Source: an uncultured Bacteroidales bacterium (GTDB taxonomy: Bacteria; Bacteroidota; Bacteroidia; Bacteroidales; UBA932). From it: DNA of 64,000 nt. The stretch's first letter is position 1; every line of letters begins with the position of its first letter. The notes under the pieces are model-generated. The model was given only the letters and a program-made list of their open reading frames with translations. It was not told the origin of the DNA and made no database searches. Shown in pieces: positions 1 through 9,485 of this stretch. The stretch covers positions 3,162 through 67,161 of the forward strand of contig CAMJJZ010000001.1 of assembly GCA_946406275.1 (NCBI GenBank). The letters are read 5' to 3'. The translations under genes were made by a program, and so were the position numbers.

Positions 1-127
1 AGAAGAGGTAGAACTTCTCTACCTTGATGCCGAATACACGCGCCCAGAAGAAATGCCCCGCCTCATGTATGATGATAAGGAGGGACAGTGCAAGTATTAC
101 CTGTAATGCCTTAAATAGTACTACCAT
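1..127 (-). CDS. rseP: Site-2 (RseP-type) membrane metalloprotease, N-terminal part only
   Basis: Translating the minus strand from the ATG at 127 gives a hydrophobic first segment containing HEAGHFFWARVFGIKVEKFY, which includes the HExxH zinc site of M50 site-2 proteases. RseP is an inner-membrane protease that cuts anti-sigma factors within the membrane, and it commonly lies next to dxr. Only about 42 residues are present because the gene runs off the left edge. The ATG overlaps the dxr stop in the string ATGGTAG, so translation of the two is probably coupled. Family assignment is secure from the motif and neighbour; the substrate is unknown. Confidence 0.9.
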   Translation of the reverse strand, partial: MVVLFKALQVILALSLLIIIHEAGHFFWARVFGIKVEKFYLF

Positions 128-1263
128 AGTGACTGCGCCAGGGCATATGCCTCTGAATTTGTGGAGAAGATGTCTTCCAGGGTAGGGTTCTCCACAAATT
201 TCACGCCATCCATCACTTGAGAAACAGTTTTTGGTATGTCGTAGAACGCAATTTGGTCTTTAAGGTATGCGGCCACGGCGGCCTCGTTGGCTGCGTTCAT
301 GGCGCAGGGGATGTTTCCGCCCTTTTCCAGGGCCTCGAATGCAAGGCCCAGGCAGGGGAATTTGTCAAGGTCCGGCTCCGCAAAGTTCAGGGCCGATAAT
401 TTCCCGAAATCCAGCCTGGGGCCGTCCAGGTGCAGCCTTTCCGGGTATGCCAGGGCCAGCTGGATGGGGACGCGCATGTCCGGAAGGCCCAGCTGTGCAA
501 TCACGGCGCCGTCCTCAAACTCCACCATGGAATGAATTACGCTTTCCGGGTGCACCACAACGTGGATGGCCTCTGCTTCAACCCCGAACAGCCATTTAGC
601 CTCTATAACCTCGAATCCCTTGTTCATCATGGTGGCGGAGTCTATGGTGATCTTGGCGCCCATGCTCCAGTTGGGGTGCTTGAGGGCAAGTTCCTTTCCT
701 GCGCCGGCAATCTTGTCTGTGGTCCAGGTGCGGAACGGCCCACCGGAAGCGGTTAGATGAATCTTCTTGACGGCGTTTCCACATGCCCCCAGAAGGCACT
801 GGAATATGGCCGAGTGCTCCGAGTCTACCGGATATATATGCGCACCGTTCTTGGCAGCGGTATCCATGACGATGGACCCTGCCGCAACAAGGGTTTCCTT
901 GTTTGCGAGTGCAACTGTCTTGCCGGCTTCCAGCGCCGCCAGGGTGGGCCTGAGGCCGCTGAAGCCTACCATCGCGGCAACCACAACGTCCGCTTCCGGC
1001 TCGCGCACCCATTCGCAGGCGGCGTCTATTCCGAGGCGGACGTCGTACTCCTTGGGGAGATTATCGCGTACTTCCTTATACTTTTCCGGGTTGCATATTA
1101 CAACCCTTTTTGCCTTGAATTCCAGAGCCTGCTGCACAAGCAGTGCGGCATTGCTCCCGGCCGACAGCATGTATACGCCAAAACGGTCCGGATGCTGCCG
1201 TATCACATCCAGCGTCTGAGTTCCTATGGACCCGGTAGAGCCCAGTATGGCAACTTGTTTCAT
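121..1263 (-). CDS. dxr: 1-deoxy-D-xylulose 5-phosphate reductoisomerase
   Basis: Cytosolic enzyme that converts DXP to 2-C-methyl-D-erythritol 4-phosphate with NADPH, the second step of the MEP isoprenoid pathway. At 380 residues it is close to the usual family length. The NADPH-binding loop GSTGSIGTQTLD is at residues 8-19. NKET (121-124), DSEHSA (147-152, metal-binding), TASGGPF (171-177), HPNWSMG (196-202) and ATMMNKG (210-216) are all intact. It starts one base after the M23 peptidase gene ends and overlaps the rseP start, so M23-dxr-rseP reads as one operon. Nothing is abnormal. Confidence 0.97.
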   Translation of the reverse strand: MKQVAILGSTGSIGTQTLDVIRQHPDRFGVYMLSAGSNAALLVQQALEFKAKRVVICNPEKYKEVRDNLPKEYDVRLGIDAACEWVREPEADVVVAAMVGFSGLRPTLAALEAGKTVALANKETLVAAGSIVMDTAAKNGAHIYPVDSEHSAIFQCLLGACGNAVKKIHLTASGGPFRTWTTDKIAGAGKELALKHPNWSMGAKITIDSATMMNKGFEVIEAKWLFGVEAEAIHVVVHPESVIHSMVEFEDGAVIAQLGLPDMRVPIQLALAYPERLHLDGPRLDFGKLSALNFAEPDLDKFPCLGLAFEALEKGGNIPCAMNAANEAAVAAYLKDQIAFYDIPKTVSQVMDGVKFVENPTLEDIFSTNSEAYALAQSLW

Positions 1264-1264
1264 A

Positions 1265-2113
1265 TCAGAACTTTATATACTGAACCGGATCTACCGGTGC
1301 ACCTGAGTACCAGAGCTCGAAGTGCAGGTGGTCTCCCCTTGTGAGGGATTCCGACGATGCCAGCATGCCTATGGCCGTTCCGGCTTTCACCGGCTCTCCG
1401 CTCCGGCGGAGGAGTTTCTGGTTGTTCTTGTAGATGGAAACTATGTCTCCGCTGTGCTGGATGGCTATGGTGTAGCCGGAATCGTCCTCCCAGCCGGTGA
1501 AGATGACGGTGCCGTCAAGGACTGCGGAAACGGTGGATCCGGCAGGTGCCGTTACGTCTATCCAGGGGTGGATGGATGTCTCGTACCCCATGGAGACCAC
1601 GCCCTTGATGGGGGTGAAGAAGGACACCGCCTCTATTGGCAGCTTCTTCTGGGACGATGATGCCGATACCCCAAACTGCTCCTGTTCCACGACATCGGCC
1701 CTGAGGAGGGAATCCCGGAGGGCCAGGAAGGCGGAATCCGATGCTCTGCGCTGCTCCGTGCGGCTTCCAAGGATGAGGCTGTCCAGGCGGATGGGGTCCT
1801 CTCCGGAGATTACCCTGCGGAGGTTCTCCGCATACAGTTCCCATTGCAGGATACGGGTCTGGAGTGAATCTATCCTGAGGGAGTTCTGGACGGCCTGCCT
1901 GCGGCTCCGGGCGTCCGGATATCCGGGGATGAAGGTGCGTATGGGCGTGAAAGCTATTATGCAGAAGATGAGCACCAGGACAAGTATGCCCGTGGAAACG
2001 GCCGCCCATATGAACTGGGGCTTTGTGAAGCGCAGGCTCCACAGCCTCTCGTGGGACTGGGCGTCCTGTAGGGAAAGGCGGTAATTCCGGGTTTTCTTAT
2101 CTTTCTTTTCCAT
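1265..2113 (-). CDS. Membrane-anchored M23 (LytM-type) peptidoglycan metallopeptidase
   Basis: A 282-residue protein with a cytoplasmic N-terminus, one transmembrane helix at about 33-56, a region of likely coiled coil (about 70-140) and a C-terminal LytM domain (about 165-280). The zinc and catalytic residues look intact: H182 and D186 in HPWID, H220 in IQHSG, and H262-L-H264 in GDHLHFELW. Enzymes with this build cut peptidoglycan cross-links or activate amidases in the periplasm during growth and division. It is the first gene of the M23-dxr-rseP unit. The family is clear; whether it is an active hydrolase or a regulator cannot be told from sequence. Confidence 0.9.
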   Translation of the reverse strand: MEKKDKKTRNYRLSLQDAQSHERLWSLRFTKPQFIWAAVSTGILVLVLIFCIIAFTPIRTFIPGYPDARSRRQAVQNSLRIDSLQTRILQWELYAENLRRVISGEDPIRLDSLILGSRTEQRRASDSAFLALRDSLLRADVVEQEQFGVSASSSQKKLPIEAVSFFTPIKGVVSMGYETSIHPWIDVTAPAGSTVSAVLDGTVIFTGWEDDSGYTIAIQHSGDIVSIYKNNQKLLRRSGEPVKAGTAIGMLASSESLTRGDHLHFELWYSGAPVDPVQYIKF

Positions 2114-2123
2114 AAATAATTCG

Positions 2124-2131
2124 TAACTTTG
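2124..2131 (+). promoter_or_regulatory. Bacteroidota -7 element (TAACTTTG) for ruvX-def
   Basis: TAACTTTG matches TAnnTTTG exactly and lies in the divergent gap upstream of ruvX. It ends only eight bases before the ruvX ATG at 2140, so transcription would start almost on the start codon. No clear -33 TTTG was seen. Confidence 0.5.
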
Positions 2132-2139
2132 CGCCCTGT

Positions 2140-2562
2140 ATGGACAGGTTCATAGGCATAGACTACGGAAAGGCAAGGACAGGGATTGCGGTAAGCGACC
2201 CTCTGGGCATCTTTGCCCAGGCCCTTGACACTGTTCATTCTACAAAGATAATAGATTATCTTAAAACTTACGCCCAAAAAGAGACAATCTGCGGCTTTGT
2301 TGTAGGATATCCCGTGAATATGGACGGCCGTCCGTCGGAGGCCCAGGCCCACGTGGACGCCTTCCTGCCGCAGTTAAAGGCCGCTTTTCCGGGCGTTCCC
2401 GTCACCCTTGAGGACGAGCGCTTCACTTCCGTCCTTGCCCACCGGGCAATGATAGACGGCGGCATGAAGGCCAGCCGCCGCAGGGACAAGAAAGAAGTAG
2501 ACCGCATAAGCGCCGCAATAATCCTCCAGAGCTATCTGGACCGTACCGCAAACACTAGATAA
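2140..2562 (+). CDS. ruvX: YqgF/RuvX family nuclease (Holliday-junction resolvase-like / pre-16S rRNA nuclease)
   Basis: A 140-residue RNase H-fold protein, the usual family length. The N-terminus has the family signature GIDYGKARTGIAVSDP with the catalytic Asp at residue 8. VVGYPVNMDG, LEDERFTS (conserved Glu) and DRISAAIILQSYLD (conserved Asp) follow in the expected order. Family members trim 16S rRNA precursors and have been proposed to resolve Holliday junctions. The start at 2140 is fixed by the family's short N-terminus. The stop is one base before the def start, so the two are probably co-transcribed. Confidence 0.93.
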   Translation: MDRFIGIDYGKARTGIAVSDPLGIFAQALDTVHSTKIIDYLKTYAQKETICGFVVGYPVNMDGRPSEAQAHVDAFLPQLKAAFPGVPVTLEDERFTSVLAHRAMIDGGMKASRRRDKKEVDRISAAIILQSYLDRTANTR

Positions 2563-2563
2563 G

Positions 2564-3118
2564 ATGATAAAGCCCATATACCTTTACGGAGCCGAAGTTC
2601 TCCGAAAAACAGCAGAACCTGCAGACCTCTCTGACAAGGAGGGGATTGCAGCTCTTGTCCAGGACCTCAAGGACACCCTCAAGGTGGCCGACGGCTGCGG
2701 CCTTGCCGCGCCGCAGATTGGCGTCAGCAAGAGAGTGGTTATAGTGGATGGAGACGTGGTCTCAGACGTTTACGACTACCTCAAGGGCTTCCGCCGCACC
2801 ATAATCAATCCGGAAATCCTGGAGGAGAGCGATGAAAAGGTCACCTATTCGGAAGGCTGCCTGTCCATCCCCGGCATCTACTGCGACATAGTCCGTCCCA
2901 AAGTAATCACCGTGAAGTATTACGATGAGGATCTGAAGGAAGTTACCGAGACCTTCGACAACTTTGCCTCCCGCATGATCCAGCACGAGCTCTCCCACCT
3001 AGACGGAGACCTCTTCACGGACCACGCCGCGCCCATCCGCCGCAAGATGATATCGTCCAAGTTGCAGGGGATAGTGAAGGGGAAAGTGCATCCGCACTAT
3101 AATTCCAAGCTTAAATAG
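2564..3118 (+). CDS. def: Peptide deformylase
   Basis: A cytosolic metalloenzyme that removes the N-formyl group from new proteins. All three motifs are present: GLAAPQIG (46-53), EGCLS (97-101, metal-ligand Cys) and HELSH (141-145, two metal His and the catalytic Glu). At 184 residues it matches the Bacteroidota form. It follows ruvX with a one-base gap. Its last eight bases overlap the 3' end of the convergent histidine phosphatase gene. Confidence 0.97.
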   Translation: MIKPIYLYGAEVLRKTAEPADLSDKEGIAALVQDLKDTLKVADGCGLAAPQIGVSKRVVIVDGDVVSDVYDYLKGFRRTIINPEILEESDEKVTYSEGCLSIPGIYCDIVRPKVITVKYYDEDLKEVTETFDNFASRMIQHELSHLDGDLFTDHAAPIRRKMISSKLQGIVKGKVHPHYNSKLK

Positions 3119-4379
3119 CCTTCCAGGCGTTTTTGACGTCTTCCCAGTTGTAATAGGGGCCGCCTTCCAGACCAAGGAGAGTGGCCTCTCTTTCGTTGAT
3201 GAAGAACTTCACAAGGACGTTGTCGGACTTGTTCTTCAGGAATACCATCTGGAGGTTTCCGGCGAAGGGGCTGTAGAGCCAGCCGGGCCAATCGTTATAG
3301 GCTTCCTCTGCGGTGAGGCGCTCGCCGATTCCCTTGATGCCAATCCTTGAGCAGATGGCAAGGAGCTGATAGTCGTGGCCGAAGCGGAGGTCTACGTTTA
3401 CGGGGCCGCCGGCGATGGCTTCATCGGCTTTGGCGATGATATCGTCAACAAGATTCTCCACCTCAGGAACGGCCATACGCCTGTCGCCGAACTGGGCGCT
3501 GTTGCACTGGCGGAGGAAGAGGTTGAGGGATACGAGTTTGCAGTAGTGGTTGAGGTCTTCCGGATTGAAGTCCTGGAAGAGGTGGGTGTCAAGGTCGAAG
3601 GATGCGCAGATGACGGCGATTTCCAGAGTCTCCTCTGCCGCGTCTGCAATTGCGCCAACCACCTCGCGGGCCTGGTCCATGTCCAGGAAAATGCGGGTGC
3701 CGAACCAGACGGAGTCTACCTGGCGCTTCTGGGCGTACTCTCCAATTACGGCGTAGGCTTCCTTCTTGAGGTCATCCGGATCTCCGCTGGAGCAGTATTT
3801 CATGAATTCCTCACCGGTGTCCCAGCTAATGTCCAGGCTGTTGTCCAAGGCAAGGAGTTCCCCGGTGAATGCAGCCATACTGATGAGGCAGCGGGGAACA
3901 ACGCTGGAAACGGCGCGGACTTTTTCGCCTTCCCTGCGGAAAACACTCCTGTACTTAAGGTACATTCTTTGGGCAATTGCCCTGTGCTCACGTGCTCCGC
4001 GGGGAGTGAGGCGGCCGTTCATGTGGTTGTGGAGTTCAATCACGGACTTTGTGGTCTCATAGGCCTTCTCTCCTTCTTCCGTGAGGATTCCGGCTTCGTG
4101 GGCTTTGGTGTACTTGTCCAGTATGCGCCCATAGGTGCGGCCTTCCCAGTTGCTGCGGGAGCCGTGACGGCCGTAGTGGCTTATGTAGAAAGGCCTGTAA
4201 CCGGAGGGAATGGGAGTCTCCGGAACGTGGAAGTATTCGTATGGATTGGTATTGACGCCAGTGCGGTTAAAGTTGTCCTCTATGCTGTCCGGAAGAGGTT
4301 GAAAACTGCTGCTGGTTTTGGTCGCACAGGCAGAAAACGTCATCGCAGCGATGACGGATAGAATAAGTATTCTTTTCAT
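3111..4379 (-). CDS. Secreted histidine-type phosphatase lipoprotein (acid phosphatase/MINPP-like)
   Basis: A 422-residue protein with a lipoprotein signal (lipobox Cys18). The branch-2 histidine phosphatase motif RHGSR is at residues 71-75 (phospho-acceptor H72) and the distal proton-donor motif GHD is at 334-336. Branch-2 enzymes include acid phosphatases and phytase-like inositol polyphosphate phosphatases. Bacteroidota relatives are exported and release phosphate from organic phosphates, but the substrate cannot be read here. The gene stands alone between two convergent ends and has its own upstream AT-rich region. A second and third phosphatase lie at 11803 and 55571. Confidence 0.85.
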   Translation of the reverse strand: MKRILILSVIAAMTFSACATKTSSSFQPLPDSIEDNFNRTGVNTNPYEYFHVPETPIPSGYRPFYISHYGRHGSRSNWEGRTYGRILDKYTKAHEAGILTEEGEKAYETTKSVIELHNHMNGRLTPRGAREHRAIAQRMYLKYRSVFRREGEKVRAVSSVVPRCLISMAAFTGELLALDNSLDISWDTGEEFMKYCSSGDPDDLKKEAYAVIGEYAQKRQVDSVWFGTRIFLDMDQAREVVGAIADAAEETLEIAVICASFDLDTHLFQDFNPEDLNHYCKLVSLNLFLRQCNSAQFGDRRMAVPEVENLVDDIIAKADEAIAGGPVNVDLRFGHDYQLLAICSRIGIKGIGERLTAEEAYNDWPGWLYSPFAGNLQMVFLKNKSDNVLVKFFINEREATLLGLEGGPYYNWEDVKNAWKAI

Positions 4380-4463
4380 GTTTTAAATTATACTTTTCAG
4401 TATTGTGTTACACCTACAAGCCGCAAGGTAGTAAAAAAAATTGTAATTATTGCAAAGAATGTA

Positions 4464-4501
4464 AAAAAAGACTCTCCCGAAAGCACGGAAGAGTCTTTTT
4501 T
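4464..4501 (-). terminator. Intrinsic terminator after SusC1-SusD1 (works in both directions)
   Basis: AAAAAAGACTCT (4464-4475) pairs with AGAGTCTTTTTT (4490-4501). The 14-nt middle can extend the stem through CCG/CGG with one mismatch. The A- and T-tracts on either side would give a U-run on both strands. It lies 23 bases beyond the SusD1 stop on the minus strand. Confidence 0.8.
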
Positions 4502-4523
4502 ACAAGTGTGTGAGACTAGGTAA

Positions 4524-6404
4524 TTACCTTTCGTTGGCGGGAATACCGCTGACGTTGGTTTCGTCCATAGGGATCTGATACTGGATGTAAGGATAGGTAT
4601 AGGGAATTACCTCAGCCTTGGCAAAGCTGGGATAGTTGCGGTCAATATCTATCTTGTTACGCAGGAGATCGTGAAGACGGAGACCTTCGTAGTAGAATTC
4701 CATACGACGCTCGTCCAGGACTGCCTCCAGGGCGGTGGGATAACCACGTCCCGCAAGGTTGGCTGCACTCATCTGGGCGGTTCCGGTGAGGCCGGCACGG
4801 GTGCGGATTGCATTTACATCTGCCAGGGCTTTCTCAGTTTCTCCCTTATGAGCATAAGCTTCTGCACGGTTAAGTATAACTTCGGCATAGCGTAGCATAA
4901 TGAACGAGGAAGAGATAGGATAAGTGAGTCTGGTGTCGTGACTGAACTTTTCGCTGAACCAGCAGAGGAACTGACCGCCGGCACCACGGATGCTGCCGCC
5001 GCTACCGTCCCAGATGGCAATGGGGTTGTCATCCTTGTCCAGGGTGACGCCTGCAGTGGCGGGAATTACGCGGCGCACATAGCAGCGCGTATTCTTGCCG
5101 TCGTTGAGGATATAACCAGGGAAATCGTTGCAATACTTGCTGGCCGTGTTGTCCGGGATGGCCTTGAGGGTCTTTCCATTATAAGGGAAAGAATAGGTGC
5201 CGTCTCCATTATCGGTTACGCATGAGGTTATTGTGCCAACCTCGTAAATGGGTTTACCGTTCTTGTCAACCGCATCGTTACCTCCTTCATCTTTTGCGCG
5301 GACGAAAGTGATGTTAGGATAGGCAATGACAGGCTTGAGGGCGCCGTCTTCCAACTCTGCCCAGTAAATAAGCAGGCCGGGTTTGGAAGCGTGCAGGCGG
5401 ATGATGTCCGTATAACGTTTGTCTTTGCCGGGGAAGCGCTCGAACAGGTCCTGGAGAGGGTCGGCTACGTAGAGCTCGCCCCAACCAGTGTTCTGGGTGC
5501 CGTCGGGGGAGTCATACATACTGGCCAGGTTGCCCTTGGGCGGCATTCTTGCAATGTCGTTGTCGGTGATATCAACGCACCAGATAACCTCCTTGTTAGA
5601 GGGAGCTGTAGAATAAAGGGTGGTTAATTCGTTTTCCAGATGGCTGCCGGGATTGTCCCCAAGGATGGCGGAACACTGCTCTATGCAAGCATCCCAATCA
5701 CCTTTATATAAATAGAGACGGCCAAGGAGGGCGTGTGCAGCTTCTTTGCTGGCGTAACCGTTGTCTCCTTTGTTCCTCCTGTTTGCCGGATCCATAAGGC
5801 GGATGGCTTCCTTGAGGTCGTCCTCTATGTACTGATAGCACTCTGCCACCGTGGAACGCTTGGTTTCCGAATAGTCGGTTCCCATGCGCATAACCACACC
5901 GGGGCTGGCGCCGTCGTCAAAGCTATAAGGCTTGGCAAAGAGGGTACAAAGGGTGAAGTGGAAGAAAGCGCGGAGGAAGTAGTTCTCTCCCTTAAGTTGT
6001 TTACTTTGAGGGGTGTCCTCAGTGAGGCCGCTGATATTTGAGTTAGCAGCGTAAAGCATCTTATAGCAGATGAACCACATGAAGGAGTTATTGGCGTCGT
6101 TGGCAGCGTCAATATACTGGGCCGCTTTCCAGAACGGGTCCGTACTGGTGTTGGAGTAGCAGATATTGTCCGCTTTCAGCTCATTCAGCAGGAAATACTG
6201 ACGGACGAAGGAGTTGTTCTGGCTATTCTGATAAGTGGACATTTCCTTCATCATGGCATAGATGCCATCCGTTGTGTAAACAGCAGCGGCAGGGTTGGTG
6301 GCGAGAGCTGCACCGGACAGGGCATCGGACTCCACCAAGTCAAGATTGATACATCCCGTAAGGAGAAGGGGAAGGAATATAATCGTTGAAAGTATCTTTT
6401 TCAT
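4524..6404 (-). CDS. SusD/RagB-family surface glycan-binding lipoprotein (pair 1)
   Basis: A 626-residue lipoprotein (lipobox Cys18) of the SusD family, whose members cap the SusC channel and help capture glycans at the cell surface. The SusD N-terminal pattern, TPR-like helices including ARLY-type segments (AHALLGRLYLYKGDW) and the C-terminal signature LNRAEAYAHKGETEKALADV followed by LDERRMEFYYEGLRLHDL are all present. It begins 12 bases after SusC1 ends, so the pair is co-transcribed, with a terminator just past its stop. It resembles SusD5 (61598) more than the other copies: both have a TNPAAAVYTTDGIYA-like N-terminus. The glycan ligand is unknown. Confidence 0.95.
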   Translation of the reverse strand: MKKILSTIIFLPLLLTGCINLDLVESDALSGAALATNPAAAVYTTDGIYAMMKEMSTYQNSQNNSFVRQYFLLNELKADNICYSNTSTDPFWKAAQYIDAANDANNSFMWFICYKMLYAANSNISGLTEDTPQSKQLKGENYFLRAFFHFTLCTLFAKPYSFDDGASPGVVMRMGTDYSETKRSTVAECYQYIEDDLKEAIRLMDPANRRNKGDNGYASKEAAHALLGRLYLYKGDWDACIEQCSAILGDNPGSHLENELTTLYSTAPSNKEVIWCVDITDNDIARMPPKGNLASMYDSPDGTQNTGWGELYVADPLQDLFERFPGKDKRYTDIIRLHASKPGLLIYWAELEDGALKPVIAYPNITFVRAKDEGGNDAVDKNGKPIYEVGTITSCVTDNGDGTYSFPYNGKTLKAIPDNTASKYCNDFPGYILNDGKNTRCYVRRVIPATAGVTLDKDDNPIAIWDGSGGSIRGAGGQFLCWFSEKFSHDTRLTYPISSSFIMLRYAEVILNRAEAYAHKGETEKALADVNAIRTRAGLTGTAQMSAANLAGRGYPTALEAVLDERRMEFYYEGLRLHDLLRNKIDIDRNYPSFAKAEVIPYTYPYIQYQIPMDETNVSGIPANER

Positions 6405-6416
6405 GGCTTCAGCGTA

Positions 6417-9400
6417 TTAGAATTTAAAGTCGATACCGAAGACGAAGGATCTGGGCACGGGATAATTGTCATTGAACAGACCGGCAAGTGACCATGAAGT
6501 GCCTTCCAGGCGTACCTCAGGGTCTGCTCCGGAGAACTTGGTGAAGGTATAGACGTTGTCTGCCGTGAAGTAGATACGGCCACCTTTCACATAGTCCCAC
6601 AGGATGGGCTTGTCAATGTTGTAAGCAAGAGTGATGTTCTTGATGCGGAGGAAACTGCCGTCTTCAAGGTAACGGGTGGATATTCCGTTACTGGACTTTT
6701 TGTTAGCTCCCTTTGGATTGGGGTGGGTAGCGATTTCCCATGTGCTTTCGTCCTCAGGATCCCAGCGAACCCAACCAAGTCCGTTCTTGAGACTCATCAT
6801 ATTGTAGTCCGTATAGGCGTCATCGGCGTCGATTGTATTACGGGCCATGTTGTAAATCTTGTTGCCTACCACAAAGTGGAAGTTGGTTCCCAGGCTCCAG
6901 TTCTTCCATTTAAGGTTGGAAGTGATACCGCCGGTGAACGCAGGAGTTGCAGAGCCTACCATACGGTAATCTGCCTTGCTGTAATTGTTGGTGGTTTCCC
7001 TGTTGCCGGTATAGACGGGCCAGGCGGTTACCTCAGTGCTCTTTTCGGTAGTGGGGTTTCCACGGTCGTCCAGCACATAGTAGAGCGGGAAGCCGTCTTC
7101 GTCCTCTTCCTTTTCGTATGACCACCACTGAGGCTCACCATTTTCCGGATTAACGCCAGCCCATTCAGGCATGTACCAGGTGTAAATGTCGTAGCCCTGG
7201 GCAACTATCTGCTCTACGGCAGGGGTGCCGGTGCTGCGGAAGAATGCGCCATTGGGCAGATACTTGACGGTGTTGCGGTTGAAACCAATGTTGAGGCCGA
7301 TGTTCAGCCTGAGGTCCTTGGTCTTGATGATGTCATCGTCTACGGCAAGCTCGATACCCTTATTGTTGATGGTACCAATGTTGGCGGTATAGCTGGAGAA
7401 GCCGGAAGAAAGGGCCTGAGGCACGTCAAGCAGAAGGTTCTTATTGTCCGTGTTGTAAAGGTCCAGGGAGAAGTTCACACGGTCAAACATGCGGGCTTCC
7501 AGACCCAGGCTGGCCATGTGGGCTGACTCCCAGCCAAGATAATCGTTAGCCATTCTCTCTGCCACGGCAACCACTTTGTCGTTATAGGTTAGGCCGGTAG
7601 AGTAGGCGTCCTGATAGAGGAAAGGTGAAATGTCAGAGTTACCTGTTACACCGTATCCCACGCGTAGTTTGAGGAGATCGAACCAAGGCATGTTGCTCAT
7701 GAAGTCTTCCTTGCTGATGATCCATGCTGCGGATACGCCGGGGAAGAAACCACCGCGGGCCTTGGGGGCGAACTTGTAGGTGCGGTCGTAACGGAGGGAG
7801 GCAGTGGCTATGTACTTCTCAAGATATGAATACTGTGCCTGTGCAAGCACTGCCCATGCGGCGGAGTGGTAATCGTTACCAGAAACTCCTGTAGGAATAG
7901 CACTGTTGAGGGCCTGCATACCGGTAAGCATATTACCGCCGGATGCGCCGATGCTCTGGGTAAAGCCCCAGCCGACTTCGTATCCCACGATACCGTTGAT
8001 GGAGTGGGCGTCAACGTTCTTGTGGTACTTGAGCAGTTCCGTGAGGCCTACGCTCCAGCTGCTTCCGCTGCTCTGGGACAGGGAGCCGATGTCCTTGACA
8101 CCGGTAATGTTGGTGCGGCTGTCCAGATAAGTCTTGCTGTTCCAGTTGGAGGAAGCCAGGCGGTTGTTGCTGGTGAAAGTGAGGTTGTCGTTGATGTTCC
8201 AGACCAGCTGGACATCGGCTACGATGTCTTCGCTCCAGCTCTGGGCGCTGTTGTAAAGCAGGGTGTGGAAGGGGTTGTACTGCTCTTTTCCATACCATAC
8301 CTTACCGGCTGCTTCGGGCATGCCGATGGGGATGGGGTTGCCATCTTCGTCATACGGGTTGTCCCAAGGCATTCCGTTGTATGCGGTTGCGATATCCTTC
8401 CAGTCTGTGTATGAAGTGCTGTGACTGCGGTTATAGCCCAGGCGGGTATTCAGCGTGACCTTTTCTCCGATAGGTGCGGAGAGGTTAACACGGGCGGAGT
8501 TGCGGTCGAAGGCTGTGCCAATCATGGAACCCTGCTCGTCGTAATGGTCTAAACTGGCAAAGTAGTTAACGCGTCCGGAAATGCCGGCGATGGAAGCGTA
8601 GTAGTCCTGAACGACTGCTTTCTTGAAGATGCTTCCGTACCAGTCGAAATCCTTTTCAAGAAGGCTTTCAGGGCGCTGGCTCTTGAACTGGGACTTGCCC
8701 ATTATCATACGCTGGGTCTCATAAAGCTCCTCGCTGTCCATGGGGTGGAAACGTCCGGTAAGAGCCTGTTTGATACCTGCGCTGGCCTTGAAGTTCACTT
8801 CCGTGCGGCTGCGGTCCTTACCCTGCTTGGTGGTGACCACAATGACGCCGCCTGCTGCGGAAGCACCGTACAGAGCGGTTGCGGAAGCGTCCTTAAGGAT
8901 GGTGACGGTTTCTACATCGTTGGGGTTGAAGGTGCCGCCGGCGATGCCGTCCACAACATAAAGGGGATCTGCGCTTGCAGATATTGAACCGGTACCGCGG
9001 ATACGGATTTGGGCTGCTTCACCGGGCTGTCCGCTGGCGTTCATAACCACAACGCCGGCGGCCTTACCTTGGATCATGTTACCAAGGTCAGGGGTGGAGT
9101 TGTCCACGAGTTCCTCACTGCGGAGTGAAACTACGGAGCTGGAGAGTTCGTTCTTTTTCTGGGAGGTGTAACCCATGACCACGACCTCGTCCAGGAAATT
9201 GGTGTCTTCGCTCATGACGACATCAATGACACTCCTGCCGTTTACCTTTTCAACCACGTCTGAGTAGCCCAGGAGGCTGAAGGTGATGGTGGCGTCTTTT
9301 CCGGCCTTGACGGCATAAGCACCGTCCAGGTCCGTGACTGCGCCACCTCCGGTGGAGACAATCACTCCTACGCCGATCAGGGGCTCACCCGTGGCGGCGT

Positions 9401-9485
9401 CTTTTACCGAGCCGGTGACGGTGCCCTGAGCAAAGGCGGCCACCGTTACGAGGCTCAGAAGGATGATGGAAAACAGTTTTTTCAT
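6417..9485 (-). CDS. SusC/RagA-family TonB-dependent outer-membrane transporter (pair 1)
   Basis: A 1022-residue outer-membrane protein with a Sec signal ending near AFAQ. It has a CarboxypepD_reg-like domain (about 20-95), a plug with the SusC signature RIRGTGSISASADPLYVVDG and LKDASATALYGASAAGG, then a 22-strand-type barrel ending in Phe (FGIDFKF). It lacks the N-terminal STN signalling domain used with anti-sigma factors, so it is a transporter only. With SusD1 it imports an unknown glycan using TonB energy. It is divergent from the glycosidase-like lipoprotein at 9592. Confidence 0.95.
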   Translation of the reverse strand: MKKLFSIILLSLVTVAAFAQGTVTGSVKDAATGEPLIGVGVIVSTGGGAVTDLDGAYAVKAGKDATITFSLLGYSDVVEKVNGRSVIDVVMSEDTNFLDEVVVMGYTSQKKNELSSSVVSLRSEELVDNSTPDLGNMIQGKAAGVVVMNASGQPGEAAQIRIRGTGSISASADPLYVVDGIAGGTFNPNDVETVTILKDASATALYGASAAGGVIVVTTKQGKDRSRTEVNFKASAGIKQALTGRFHPMDSEELYETQRMIMGKSQFKSQRPESLLEKDFDWYGSIFKKAVVQDYYASIAGISGRVNYFASLDHYDEQGSMIGTAFDRNSARVNLSAPIGEKVTLNTRLGYNRSHSTSYTDWKDIATAYNGMPWDNPYDEDGNPIPIGMPEAAGKVWYGKEQYNPFHTLLYNSAQSWSEDIVADVQLVWNINDNLTFTSNNRLASSNWNSKTYLDSRTNITGVKDIGSLSQSSGSSWSVGLTELLKYHKNVDAHSINGIVGYEVGWGFTQSIGASGGNMLTGMQALNSAIPTGVSGNDYHSAAWAVLAQAQYSYLEKYIATASLRYDRTYKFAPKARGGFFPGVSAAWIISKEDFMSNMPWFDLLKLRVGYGVTGNSDISPFLYQDAYSTGLTYNDKVVAVAERMANDYLGWESAHMASLGLEARMFDRVNFSLDLYNTDNKNLLLDVPQALSSGFSSYTANIGTINNKGIELAVDDDIIKTKDLRLNIGLNIGFNRNTVKYLPNGAFFRSTGTPAVEQIVAQGYDIYTWYMPEWAGVNPENGEPQWWSYEKEEDEDGFPLYYVLDDRGNPTTEKSTEVTAWPVYTGNRETTNNYSKADYRMVGSATPAFTGGITSNLKWKNWSLGTNFHFVVGNKIYNMARNTIDADDAYTDYNMMSLKNGLGWVRWDPEDESTWEIATHPNPKGANKKSSNGISTRYLEDGSFLRIKNITLAYNIDKPILWDYVKGGRIYFTADNVYTFTKFSGADPEVRLEGTSWSLAGLFNDNYPVPRSFVFGIDFKF

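Noticed and set aside
3375..4361. Plus-strand open frame (328 codons) opposite the histidine phosphatase
   Set aside because: The phosphatase has a lipoprotein signal and both catalytic motifs; the antisense frame has none.
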